64,000 nt of DNA. It comes from Salipaludibacillus aurantiacus. Its GTDB lineage: Bacteria; Bacillota; Bacilli; Bacillales; Salisediminibacteriaceae. The stretch is taken from contig NZ_FOGT01000011.1 in assembly GCF_900111295.1 (NCBI RefSeq), positions 1 to 64,000 of the forward strand, in the 5' to 3' direction. The stretch's first letter is position 1. Each line of letters starts with the position of its first letter. The position numbers and the translations under genes are program-made. This document shows, in pieces, positions 1 to 8,626 of this stretch. Below the pieces are notes generated by a model, which worked only from the letters and a program-made list of their open reading frames with translations, was not told where the DNA came from and ran no database searches.

Positions 1-78
1 CCTTTTTTTAAAATTAGCCTAAAAAACACATTACATATATTAACATTAATGTATTTATTATACTTACGTGCAATCGTT

Positions 79-97
79 ATGGGTCAGACCCCCCAGC
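79..97. repeat. REP-like palindromic repeat, core copy
   Basis: Copy of the dispersed GGGTCAGACCCC core followed by CCCAGC, as in several other copies in the window. It sits just past the stop of the sigma-54 regulator gene. Confidence 0.6.
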
Positions 98-106
98 TTT
101 TGGTAA

Positions 107-2176
107 TCACTCATATTTAGATATTTTTTCATAGAGAGCGGTGCGGCTGATGCCTAGAAGTTTAGCTGCTTTTGATTTATTGCCATTCGTATACTGCAGA
201 GTTTCAAAGATAGCTTTCTTCTCAGCTTCTCTTAATTGTTCTGCCAGTGTTTTCGGTTCCTCGGCCGCTTTCATTCCGGTAATTTTCTCAGGAAGGTGTT
301 TATCCGTAATGGTTTCATAGGAATCCACTACATTAACTGTCCGTTCAATGACATTTTCCAGTTCCCTTGTGTTCCCAGGCCACTCATAATGCAGGAGTGC
401 GGCCATGGCCCGGTTGTCAATGACTGACACCTCTTTACCCAGGCGGGCAGACAGTTTTTTCAGAAAGTAAGGAACGAGAGCTTCGATATCTTCTTTTCTT
501 GTCCTTAACGAAGGAATCTGGATTGAAAAAACATTTAAACGGTAAAAAAGGTCAAGGCGGAAGTCGCCGCTTTGAATCATTTTTTCGAGGCTTCTGTTTG
601 TAGCTGCTACAACACGTATATCAATGGGTTTCGCCGCATTGGCTCCCACCTTTTCCACTTCGCGCTCCTGAAGGACGCGGAGAAGTTTTACCTGCATATG
701 AATAGGCAATTCACCGATCTCATCAAGAAATATTGTGCCGCCGTCTGCAGCTTCAAACTTGCCTTTTTTTCCTCCCCGTTTCGCTCCTGTAAATGACCCT
801 TCTACGTAACCGAATAGCTCAGATTCAATAAGATCACTCGGGATGGCTGCGCAGTTTACTTTGACAAAAGGCCCTGGAGACCTTGGACTTGCGTTATGAA
901 TCGCGTGGGCGAATAATTCTTTACCGGTTCCGCTTTCTCCGAGCAAAAGCACATTAGAGTCAGTTCCGGCTGCTTTTTGCGCCAGATTTTTAGCTTTCAG
1001 CCATGATTCGCTTTTTCCTATAAGCTGATTAAACTGGTACTTAGCCCGGTTCGTTTCCTGCCATTCTCCCTTATAATTATCCAGTTCCTTCTCCAGCTTC
1101 GCCATCCGCTTCTTAAGCGCTTTAAATCCGCCTAAATTCTTAAAAAGAACTTTTCCTACAGCCCCTTCTAATTTTCCTTCTTTAAAAATGGGGAGCCTGG
1201 TGGCTACCATATAATCTCCTTTTATAGGCTGGATATCCGCTATTTCAGGTTTTCCCGTTTCAGCAACGAGGTGCATACGCGTATTTTCAATGATGTCCGT
1301 GACGTGTTTTCCTGTCACTTCTTCCGCATCCACTTCAAGAAAGTCTGCATACTCCTGGTTGATCATTGTTATAAAACCTTCTTTATCAACCATCACTATT
1401 CCGTCATGGGCAAACTCAATAATGGTCTCCATCTGTTCCGCTTTTTCTTTCCAGTCTTCATTTTCGTCTGGAAATGATACAGGATCAGCTACTGTAAACC
1501 GGAAAGCCAAATAGACTGCAGAACTTTTCGCCGCGGCTATCGACTGTTTCATTACCCTGTATTTTTTATTATTAATGGTTACTTTGTCAGTCATTTGATT
1601 TGCTTCGTCACTAAGCAGTGACCGAAACTGGTCATTGACGACAAGTTCACTGAAACGTTTTTTCGTTAAATCTTCAGCCGATAGGTTAAACAGTTCCTTA
1701 GCACGCTTATTAGCCAGGACAACTGTTTCTTTATGGTCAACGAGAAGCATAGCTTGGTGCTCGTGATCGATTAGGGCCTGATAAAGGCTGTCGGCGTTTC
1801 TGCTCTCTTTTTCCAAAGCAAACAGCCAGTCATCAGGATAGAGAACGCCGCTTAACTGCCTGTCGTCATTGACGACAGGCAGTGAGGGCGGATGCCACTT
1901 TAACTTCTGCAGCGGCATCTCAAGTTCGTGGACAGTAGTCACTTGCCGGTCCATAATATCCGTTACTTTTTTCTGCGGAGAAAGGCCTTTCATCATTGCC
2001 GTCATCAGTGAATCAGCAGACAGGCTTCCCACGACACGCTGTTCTTCATTCAGTACAGGTGCCGTATCATTTTGTACGTGATACATTTTGGCAGCGGCTT
2101 CCTGAATGCTTTCATGTGTATATAACACCACGGGTGCTTCTTTCATTGCTGCCTTTGCAGGAATTCGTCGGTTCAA
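107..2176 (-). CDS. Sigma-54-dependent transcriptional activator, CBS-PAS-PAS-AAA-Fis
   Basis: Bacterial enhancer-binding protein that would use ATP to remodel sigma-54 RNA polymerase. Order of domains: a CBS pair (about residues 1-118), PAS (about 130-230), PAS (about 245-350), a short coiled coil (352-378), an AAA+ domain (about 385-615) and a Fis-type HTH (665-687). Visible motifs are Walker A GESGTGKE (413-420), Walker B FLDE (483-486), and the sigma-54 contact loop, which reads GSFTGA (460-465) instead of the usual GAFTGA. The start is TTG with AAGGAGGGGG about 10 bases upstream. CBS domains usually bind adenine nucleotides and PAS domains small ligands, so the trigger is probably metabolic. 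The thiolase directly upstream on the same strand has a sigma-54 promoter and is the obvious target. Family assignment is secure; the effector is unknown. Confidence 0.93.
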   Translation of the reverse strand: MNRRIPAKAAMKEAPVVLYTHESIQEAAAKMYHVQNDTAPVLNEEQRVVGSLSADSLMTAMMKGLSPQKKVTDIMDRQVTTVHELEMPLQKLKWHPPSLPVVNDDRQLSGVLYPDDWLFALEKESRNADSLYQALIDHEHQAMLLVDHKETVVLANKRAKELFNLSAEDLTKKRFSELVVNDQFRSLLSDEANQMTDKVTINNKKYRVMKQSIAAAKSSAVYLAFRFTVADPVSFPDENEDWKEKAEQMETIIEFAHDGIVMVDKEGFITMINQEYADFLEVDAEEVTGKHVTDIIENTRMHLVAETGKPEIADIQPIKGDYMVATRLPIFKEGKLEGAVGKVLFKNLGGFKALKKRMAKLEKELDNYKGEWQETNRAKYQFNQLIGKSESWLKAKNLAQKAAGTDSNVLLLGESGTGKELFAHAIHNASPRSPGPFVKVNCAAIPSDLIESELFGYVEGSFTGAKRGGKKGKFEAADGGTIFLDEIGELPIHMQVKLLRVLQEREVEKVGANAAKPIDIRVVAATNRSLEKMIQSGDFRLDLFYRLNVFSIQIPSLRTRKEDIEALVPYFLKKLSARLGKEVSVIDNRAMAALLHYEWPGNTRELENVIERTVNVVDSYETITDKHLPEKITGMKAAEEPKTLAEQLREAEKKAIFETLQYTNGNKSKAAKLLGISRTALYEKISKYE

Positions 2177-2376
2177 TGTCCAGCCCCCTCCTTCACATTC
2201 TTTAATGGATTGTTATCAGCTTTATCTGGTCAGCGTTGCTTATGTGCTTTGTGCAAAAATGCAGATGGGGATGTCGGTAGCTTGTATAGTTGTTACATTT
2301 AAGCGGCAGCTGTTTTGCTTTAAAATTTATCTTCCTCATAACTAATTTCCCCTGTTATTTACATTTGCTTACAAAA

Positions 2377-2396
2377 AATGTTTCACATGAAACATT
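2377..2396. promoter_or_regulatory. parS-like palindrome
   Basis: A 20-bp inverted repeat whose central 16 bases, TGTTTCACATGAAACA, differ at one position from the Bacillus ParB (Spo0J) site TGTTTCACGTGAAACA. It lies in the 324-bp gap between the thiolase and regulator genes; apart from the terminator at 2460-2489 I see nothing else there. The change hits the central CG, which matters for ParB binding, so it may instead be an operator. Confidence 0.35.
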
Positions 2397-2459
2397 AAAC
2401 GTCATCTTTTTCATTTTAACGACAGCAGGCAAACGAATGATGTCAGGGCAAGTATAGCA

Positions 2460-2489
2460 AAGAGGAAGCCGGTGAAAAAGCTTCCTCTT
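2460..2489 (-). terminator. Hairpin after the thiolase gene
   Basis: Perfect 10-bp arms AAGAGGAAGC/GCTTCCTCTT with a 10-base loop begin 11 bases past the thiolase stop. The T-run on the minus strand is weak (CTTTGCT), so read-through into the regulator gene is possible. Confidence 0.55.
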
Positions 2490-2500
2490 AAGTCGTCTGG

Positions 2501-3679
2501 CTATCTGCTGACGATTAATGATGTGCCCTGTCCGCCGCCGATACACAAAGTAGCCAGCCCGTGTTTAGATTCACGGCGTTTCATTTCGTGAAGCAGGGTG
2601 ACAAGGATACGCGCTCCGGAGGCCCCAATCGGATGGCCGAGTGCAATGGCTCCTCCGTTAACATTTACTTTGCTGCGGTCCATTTCAAGGTCTTTTGCCA
2701 CTGCAAGCGCCTGGGCAGCGAAGGCTTCATTTGCTTCAATAAGATCCATGTCATTAATTGTAAGGCCCGCCCGCTCCAGAGCCTGTTTTGAAGCCGGCAC
2801 CGGGCCGTACCCCATGATTTCAGGATCGAGAGCTGCATTGCCGTAAGAAGCGATAGTTGCTAACGGAGTTAAGCCGAGCTCTTCAGCCTTCTCTTTAGCC
2901 ATGACAACTAACATTGCAGACCCGTCGTTAATGCCGGACGCATTTCCTGCTGTTACAGTCCCCTCTTTTTTAAACGCTGGTCGCAATTTACCAAGCTTAT
3001 CAATTGTCATCCCGTGCTTCGGAAATTCATCATCTTTAACTACTATTGGATCGCCTTTCCGCTGAGGAATTTCAACAGGGACAATTTCTTCTTCGAAACG
3101 GCCTTCTTTCTGAGCGGCTTCAGCAAGTTTCTGGCTTTCAAGGGCAAACTTGTCCTGTTCTTCCCTGCTGATACTCCACTGTTCGGAAATGTTTTCAGCG
3201 GTGATCCCCATATGAATGTCGGTAAAAGCATCCATTAATCCGTCTTTTAAAAGTGTGTCTACCATTTTTCCGTCACCCATGCGCTCTCCCCAGCGGGCAT
3301 TCGGAAGCACATACGGGGCGTTGCTCATGCTTTCTGTTCCTCCGGCAAGAATAATGTCGGCATCGCCAAGCGCAATAAACTGAGCTGCCATGCTGACTGT
3401 CCTAAGTCCGGATCCGCAAAGCTTGTTAATAGTTGTAGCTGGAATGGTATTAGGAACTCCAGCTTTGATAGCCACCTGACGCGCGACATTCTGTCCTAAT
3501 CCGGTAGATAATATATTCCCCACAAGGACGTCGTTGATCATATCCGGCTCTATATTCGCCCGGCTGATCGCTTCTTTTGCTGCCAATGCACCTAAATCTA
3601 CTGCTGACTTGGATGCCAGTCCCCCGCCGAAATTACCTATCGGTGTGCGTGCTGCACTCACAATTACTACTTCTCTCAT
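2501..3679 (-). CDS. Acetyl-CoA C-acetyltransferase (thiolase)
   Basis: Type II thiolase that condenses two acetyl-CoA to acetoacetyl-CoA or runs in the degradative direction. The length of 392 residues is normal. The nucleophile is Cys88 in NKLCGSGLR; the catalytic His349 lies in [10 protein letters not shown], and the second catalytic Cys379 in CIGGGQG. The ATG is preceded by GGGAGGAATCA-type spacing. Transcription should start at the sigma-54 promoter 50 bases upstream and be driven by the activator encoded just downstream. With ablB divergent, a role at the acetoacetyl-CoA end of an amino-acid or short-chain acyl degradation route is plausible, but the substrate cannot be read from sequence. 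Confidence 0.95.
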   Translation of the reverse strand: MREVVIVSAARTPIGNFGGGLASKSAVDLGALAAKEAISRANIEPDMINDVLVGNILSTGLGQNVARQVAIKAGVPNTIPATTINKLCGSGLRTVSMAAQFIALGDADIILAGGTESMSNAPYVLPNARWGERMGDGKMVDTLLKDGLMDAFTDIHMGITAENISEQWSISREEQDKFALESQKLAEAAQKEGRFEEEIVPVEIPQRKGDPIVVKDDEFPKHGMTIDKLGKLRPAFKKEGTVTAGNASGINDGSAMLVVMAKEKAEELGLTPLATIASYGNAALDPEIMGYGPVPASKQALERAGLTINDMDLIEANEAFAAQALAVAKDLEMDRSKVNVNGGAIALGHPIGASGARILVTLLHEMKRRESKHGLATLCIGGGQGTSLIVSR

Positions 3680-3728
3680 AATTGATTCCTCCCTGTAAAG
3701 TAATCACTGTTTAACACTAACTTTATAA

Positions 3729-3744
3729 TGCAAGTTCCATGCCA
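3729..3744 (-). promoter_or_regulatory. Sigma-54 (-24/-12) promoter of the thiolase gene
   Basis: On the minus strand the sequence reads TGGCATGGAACTTGCA, an almost perfect match to TGGCACG-N4-TTGCA with the required 10 bases between GG and GC. It lies 50 bases before the thiolase ATG. Two direct TGTCCAG repeats (3748-3754 and 3763-3769) sit just upstream and could be part of the activator site. Confidence 0.8.
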
Positions 3745-3788
3745 GTTTGTCCAGAGGCAAAGTGTCCAGTTTAGTTTACATTATCCAT

Positions 3789-3817
3789 AAAATGGGGGGT
3801 CTGTCCCCCCATTTTTT
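3789..3817. repeat. REP-like repeat forming a hairpin
   Basis: Perfect arms AAAATGGGGGG/CCCCCCATTTT flank TCTGT, followed on the plus strand by a T-run. It is a copy of the GGGGTCTGTCCCC variant of the dispersed repeat and could act as a factor-independent terminator or insulator between the divergent thiolase and ablB promoters. Confidence 0.65.
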
Positions 3818-3902
3818 GTCACCCTATTTGTGGCATATTTTTGCTCTAAGACCAATATGATTTTTTGTATAACGTCTATAAATATGAAGGGGAGCCTGAT
3901 TA

Positions 3903-4757
3903 ATGAATCTTATAAAGGATCACGCCTTTACACTGACCCTTTTCGGAAAAGCGATCCTGTTTGAGCCTGTAAGCCAGCGTTTAAAAGTGTATGACCTGCC
4001 GGATCGGAACTTACTGGACTTGTTTATAAAAAAATTAAAAAAACTTGCATTTGAAAAAGGCTGTGACAAACTGATTTTCTATGTGCGGCGGCATGAACAG
4101 CCCCTTATTAACCCTTACGCCACAAGGTATGAAGGAAAAATTGCCGGTTTTTTCAACGGTGAAGATGCTCACATTTATGCTTTGTTTCTTCATTCAGGAC
4201 AATATAATACAAGGTTAACCCAGGAAGAAAAAAATGTCTTCCGTCTTGTAAAACACAAGCAGGGAAAAGGTCCCTCCCACTGCTTTAAACTTCCGTCAGG
4301 GTTTTTCATGAGGTGGGCTGTCCCGGAAGATATTAATCAGATGGTCACATTATATAAGACAGTTTTCAAATCATACCCCACTCCTATGAATGATCCGGCT
4401 TTTATTCGGAAAATGATGGATGACGGCGTTTACTTCCTGGTTGTAGAACATGACAGAAGAATAGTCAGCGCCTGCTCAGCCGAGCTGCTTCCCGAATTTA
4501 AGGCCGCTGAACTCTCTGATTGTGCCACCTACCGTAAACACCGGAAAAAACAGCTTCTGTCATACCAGGTGGCGCACCTTCTTCCTCGGGTGAAAGATTT
4601 AGGGGTCCGTACCATTTTCTCTTATTCCCGTTCTGTCTCTTCAGGAATGAACCTCGTCAATGCTAAGCACGGGTTTCATTTCGGCGGCCGGATGCTCAGA
4701 AACAGCAACATTTGCGGCCGGCTCGAAAATATGAATATATGGTATAAGAATCTGTAA
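3903..4757 (+). CDS. ablB: Putative beta-lysine N-acetyltransferase (AblB/YodP)
   Basis: GNAT-family enzyme expected to acetylate beta-lysine to N-epsilon-acetyl-beta-lysine, a compatible solute or lysine-degradation intermediate. The 284 residues match AblB length. The N-terminal half is the family-specific region (FYVRRHEQP, FFNGEDAHIYALF), and a GNAT fold occupies about 140-284 (MRWAVPEDINQM, ERDRRIVSACSAE-like strand, GFHFGGRM). Start: ATG with AAGGGGAG upstream. In Bacillus subtilis the gene is linked to kamA (lysine 2,3-aminomutase), but no kamA is present in this window. A sigma-54-like TGGCATATTTTTGCT at 3831-3845 has only 9 bases between GG and GC, one short of functional spacing. 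Confidence 0.82.
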   Translation: MNLIKDHAFTLTLFGKAILFEPVSQRLKVYDLPDRNLLDLFIKKLKKLAFEKGCDKLIFYVRRHEQPLINPYATRYEGKIAGFFNGEDAHIYALFLHSGQYNTRLTQEEKNVFRLVKHKQGKGPSHCFKLPSGFFMRWAVPEDINQMVTLYKTVFKSYPTPMNDPAFIRKMMDDGVYFLVVEHDRRIVSACSAELLPEFKAAELSDCATYRKHRKKQLLSYQVAHLLPRVKDLGVRTIFSYSRSVSSGMNLVNAKHGFHFGGRMLRNSNICGRLENMNIWYKNL

Positions 4758-5105
4758 AGTAATCATTTATAAAAAAGCGTTTATAGGCAGGGGCTTTTTT
4801 CCGGAGGATCAGCTGAGCTGGCCGCCTGTCGGATGAAAGCTCCTGTTTCTTTTAGTTTTTAAATCCGTTTTTTATAAATCTCTTCCCCTCTTTTAAACGA
4901 GCTTTTTTCTTATTAACCTATCCGCTCCTCTCCTCCCCTGTTTTACACACCCGCTCACATACTCATAAATTTATTTTTTTTCGATCTTATTTTAAGAATA
5001 ATTTCCATCCTTTTTGAAAATGATGAAAGGTGTAGTAACACGCGCGAGTTTTCATGATCGAGGCGTATAAACACTATTGATTCATGACAGAAGGAGAGAG
5101 CAGAT
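4758..5105. other. Intergenic region between ablB and the ATP-grasp gene
   Basis: A weak stem AAAAAGC/GCTTTTT followed by T residues (4772-4800) may terminate ablB. The rest is AT- and pyrimidine-rich with no convincing promoter hexamers; a TATAAA at 5066-5071 lacks a -35 partner. No small coding region was recognised. Confidence 0.3.
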
Positions 5106-6449
5106 ATGCCATCGAATGAACCGTTACAAGATCTTTCGTTTAAAAGAAATGACCAGATTGACCGTAAACACCTCCAAACCCGGAAAACCGGTCCAAAAAA
5201 ACTGGAACATAAAAAAAGACATCCAGAAAAGAAAATTGCCCTTATCGGCTGGAGTGTCGCTTCAATTGAAGCGTTGGACAAAATGAAGCGGCCTTATCTT
5301 GTTGTAAGCCTTCCTGATTTTGAGGAATATGCGACTACTCATAATATCCCCTTCCTTCCGTGGGAATTCAGCAGGGACCTTCCTTACGAAGATATCTTTA
5401 AACATGCTGAAGCTTTATATCGAAAGCTGAAGGAACTTGAAGTAGATCACGCCATTCCTATATTTGAAGAAACTGTGGAGTGGGCTGGCGCTCTGAACGC
5501 CCATTTCCGCGATGATCCGAGGCTTTTTGACCACGCGGTGCTATTCAGGGACAAAGCGCTTATGAAACGGCGTGCGCATATAGGCGGTTTGCGTGTAGGG
5601 GTTTTTGAAGAAGGAGAGACAAAAGAAGATGTCAGGCGTTTTTTCAGGCGCGTCAACCAGTCGCTTCTGCGGCACCCTGAACAGGATCCTGACCCAGTAC
5701 ATGTCAAAGCTTTTAATAAAGCGGGTGCGGCCGGCCACCGAATTATACGCTCCGAAGCGGATATTGACCGGAAACTTACTGATAATAACTTCCCTTGTCT
5801 GATGGAAAGCCATCTCGAAGGAGTGGAAATATCGTGTGAAGCGTTCATCCGCGGAGGAAAAGTCCAGTTTCTGAACATTACTGAATATGTCGTATTCGGC
5901 TATTCCATGATGGTGCCTCCTTCGCCTGAAATTGAAGAACTCCGCCCTGCTATCCGCGAAGAAGTTCAAAAAATTGTAGATGTGTTTGATATCGATCACG
6001 GCATCATCCATCCGGAATTTTTCCTTTCCAATGACGGTACGATTTATTTCGGGGAAGTCGCCTACAGGATTCCTGGGGGCCATATCTTTGACTTAATGAA
6101 AAAAACCTACGGATTTAATCCTTACGAAGCTCACATCCTCTGCTGTGACCCTAATACAACAGAAGAGGAACTGGATGGCGTGTTTCCGGACGAAAAAAGC
6201 TTTAACGGCCATGCTGGCAGCTTTCTGGTTTACCCTAAGTCGGATTATATTTCAGGGGTTAATATTCCTAAAGATTTAGAAGACCACCCAAGCTTTGATA
6301 AACACACGTTGTTCCACCCTGGAGTCAGTAAAATACAGGAACAGGAAGGCTACGGAAACCACCTTGGAACTGTCTTCTTTTATAACGAACTAAGTGATCA
6401 TGTAAAACAGCCGCTGACCGATTACGTAGATCACGACTTTTTTATGTAA
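5106..6449 (+). CDS. ATP-grasp carboxylate-amine ligase-like protein
   Basis: Probable ATP-dependent ligase joining a carboxylate to an amine through an acyl phosphate. After a basic, probably flexible N-terminus (about 1-40), an alpha/beta pre-ATP domain starts at KKIALIGWS. The ATP-grasp core follows, with the lysine strand HVKAFNKAGAAG, the hinge LMESHLEGVEIS, and the metal-binding end GIIHPEFFLS then YFGEVAYRIPGGHI, which resembles L-amino-acid ligases. ATG has AGAAGGAGAG at good spacing. The next gene starts 95 bases on in the same direction and is probably co-transcribed. The substrates are unknown; amino-acid or peptide ligation is inference from the motif. Confidence 0.8.
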   Translation: MPSNEPLQDLSFKRNDQIDRKHLQTRKTGPKKLEHKKRHPEKKIALIGWSVASIEALDKMKRPYLVVSLPDFEEYATTHNIPFLPWEFSRDLPYEDIFKHAEALYRKLKELEVDHAIPIFEETVEWAGALNAHFRDDPRLFDHAVLFRDKALMKRRAHIGGLRVGVFEEGETKEDVRRFFRRVNQSLLRHPEQDPDPVHVKAFNKAGAAGHRIIRSEADIDRKLTDNNFPCLMESHLEGVEISCEAFIRGGKVQFLNITEYVVFGYSMMVPPSPEIEELRPAIREEVQKIVDVFDIDHGIIHPEFFLSNDGTIYFGEVAYRIPGGHIFDLMKKTYGFNPYEAHILCCDPNTTEEELDGVFPDEKSFNGHAGSFLVYPKSDYISGVNIPKDLEDHPSFDKHTLFHPGVSKIQEQEGYGNHLGTVFFYNELSDHVKQPLTDYVDHDFFM

Positions 6450-6544
6450 AAGAAAAAGCCGTACCCATGCGTTGGCAGGAGGCTGTTTCCAGCCTGCTGC
6501 CGATAAATAATTACAGGTCCTATTCTCAGGAAGGAGTGTTTTTT

Positions 6545-8518
6545 ATGCCGTTAGAGGCAGACACGAAGAAAACGGAAACATTTATACAGGCATTTGCAAC
6601 AATGGAAGAAGCTTTTCCATACGCAAGAAAAATGTACCAGCCCGACGTCCTGCAGGCAGCCGCCAGAGTAATGGAAGAACCGGACGGCATGAGGTTTCTC
6701 TACGAGTATGCAGACCGCTTTGATTCTGCTGGCATTTTTGAAGGGGGGCCATGGGCGGAACCTTCCAAACTTGAGCCCCGTCTGGTAACAGCCTCTCTCA
6801 TGGATAACAGTATGACAGCGATCGTAGAAATTCTCAGTGAGCTGCGTATGGTATCGCTTGCTAAAGGTAAACACCAGCACGAATCGTTCACCCAGGAAGA
6901 TGCGAAGGAATTTTTAGACAATGTGCTGGCCTTAAACGTCGATATCCTGTTTCCTGAAGAAACAGAAGCGGCAAGAATTGAAGGCAGAGGAAAAGAGAAA
7001 GACCGGGCTGAAAGACTGTTTCAGTTTCTTGCAGATGAACTGACCCTTACTTCTATTACCAGTACGCTAATTGACGAGATTGACGGGCTTGTCGCCCAGC
7101 GGCCGATTATGGTGAACAGAATTATTACCATGATTTTTGATGCTGAACAGCTTTTGAAAAGACCTATAGGAGCACATGACAAAAAAGCGATTAAGAAGTA
7201 CATTCAGGCCGTCACAGGGCCTACTAAACTGTGCAAGGAAATCAAAGAGCCCTGCGATTACCGTAAGCGCCTGAAGGAAGCTACCGAAAAGGAGCTTCAT
7301 GAAGAGGCTAAAGCATTTGCTAAATCCATGCGGTCTACAGGACTTGTGAGTGATAAGCATGTCATCCTTGTCCGCTATTTAAACCGGGAGAAAAAAGAAT
7401 TGCTTCCTATGTGTTTAGCTTTAAGCAAAAAAGGCACAGCTCACCTGGAGGAGCATTACTCAATAGTCAGCGACCTTATAAAGGTTGCGATTCACCCGCC
7501 GACCAGGCAGGCTCTTTACGGCCTGACACTGATGCTTGAGCGTGGCATCCTCTCTGCTAACCCTGTTATTCCGGGACTGCGGCGCCTTATTGAACTGGAC
7601 CTCCTGCCTGAAGTGAGAAAGGTACTCTTGAACTCCGTCAATAAAAGTGAAGGCGTCACAGCAAATGATATCCTCGTCGCGGGAACGATCAGCGTACTTG
7701 GACAGCCTTTAGGCATAGGACAAGGAATGAACCCTACATGCCAGACGGCACGGGGGATCAGTCTCTGGTCACTGCATGCGCCGGGTTATTTACTGGAACT
7801 CATTCCCCGCGCCGCACGGGACGGAGATATTGATATTATGTTTGAAGGACAAGCCATCCACTCCAAAAACTTAAGGGAAGGCTTAGTCGACGATCTTCAT
7901 GAGGAACTGGACCCTGTTTCACTTGTTCTCGTCCCCCATCTTGACCGTATTTATGGTGAACTGGTGCGCCGCGCGGAATTTCGCGGAGAAGATGTGCATA
8001 AATGGGTGAACCCTGCCTTTTACGGTAACTGGGTCAATAAAGGGTTCAGCTCAGCAATTGACCCTATGACCGGTTCAATTGCTGATTACTCAGGTTTCGT
8101 AAGGCTGTTTTACTCCACTCATCACCCTGAGTACAACGACGGACACGAACTGATTTATCCGAACCCGGTAGGTATTTTCATTACCAACTCTTTCGGAGAA
8201 CTGCTTGGACTGCACGCCGTTTCAATTCAAAGAGTGGCAAAAGATCCGAAAGGAAATTACCGCATCTATTTTTACAACCCAAATAATGACAGTTCTCAAG
8301 TCTGGGGGCAGGGAATTGAACCTGCTGTAGCCGGCAATGGGGAAATATTTGGAGAATCGTCACTTCCGTTTCATGAATTTACTTCCAGGTTATATGCGTT
8401 TCACTACAACCCTTACGAACAGGGAGACGCCTTTGCTGTCGATAAAAATTATGTAGAAAAGATTGAAGAACTGGCCCGCACTAGCTGGGGAGTAAAATAT
8501 ACGTGGGTGGAACTGTAA
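6545..8518 (+). CDS. Unrecognised 657-residue protein with papain-like Cys-His-Asn pattern
   Basis: I do not recognise the family. I place the start at 6545 because AGGAAGGAG lies 7 bases before this ATG, whereas the earlier in-frame ATG at 6467 has no ribosome site. The first 380 residues look alpha-helical and soluble, with no signal peptide or membrane segment. The C-terminal part has Cys399 in NPTCQTARG at a helix start, His557 in GLHAVSIQ and Asn578 in YFYNPNND. This order and spacing (158 and 21 residues) is what papain-fold peptidases or transglutaminases show, so a cysteine peptidase or acyltransferase is my inference. It follows an ATP-grasp ligase and may process or reverse that product. 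Confidence 0.7.
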   Translation: MPLEADTKKTETFIQAFATMEEAFPYARKMYQPDVLQAAARVMEEPDGMRFLYEYADRFDSAGIFEGGPWAEPSKLEPRLVTASLMDNSMTAIVEILSELRMVSLAKGKHQHESFTQEDAKEFLDNVLALNVDILFPEETEAARIEGRGKEKDRAERLFQFLADELTLTSITSTLIDEIDGLVAQRPIMVNRIITMIFDAEQLLKRPIGAHDKKAIKKYIQAVTGPTKLCKEIKEPCDYRKRLKEATEKELHEEAKAFAKSMRSTGLVSDKHVILVRYLNREKKELLPMCLALSKKGTAHLEEHYSIVSDLIKVAIHPPTRQALYGLTLMLERGILSANPVIPGLRRLIELDLLPEVRKVLLNSVNKSEGVTANDILVAGTISVLGQPLGIGQGMNPTCQTARGISLWSLHAPGYLLELIPRAARDGDIDIMFEGQAIHSKNLREGLVDDLHEELDPVSLVLVPHLDRIYGELVRRAEFRGEDVHKWVNPAFYGNWVNKGFSSAIDPMTGSIADYSGFVRLFYSTHHPEYNDGHELIYPNPVGIFITNSFGELLGLHAVSIQRVAKDPKGNYRIYFYNPNNDSSQVWGQGIEPAVAGNGEIFGESSLPFHEFTSRLYAFHYNPYEQGDAFAVDKNYVEKIEELARTSWGVKYTWVEL

Positions 8519-8526
8519 GAGCAATG

Positions 8527-8570
8527 AAAGGCTGACTTTGGCATTGAGTCGAAATCAGCCTTTTATTTTT
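8527..8570 (+). terminator. Terminator after the ATP-grasp/Cys-protein pair
   Basis: Stem AAAGGCTGA/TCAGCCTTT followed by TATTTTT, 9 bases past the stop. Confidence 0.75.
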
Positions 8571-8626
8571 GCAGCGATTACTTATGTTATATAATAGAAC
8601 AAATGATCTTGGAGGAGGCCTAAAGT

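Noticed and set aside
36-56. TATTAACATTAATG near the left edge, similar to the protease-cluster operator
   Set aside because: One base is missing in the spacer and symmetry is different; no protease or peptide gene lies beside it.
3831-3845. Second sigma-54 promoter before ablB
   Set aside because: Spacing between GG and GC is 9 instead of 10 bases, which normally abolishes function; kept only as an observation.
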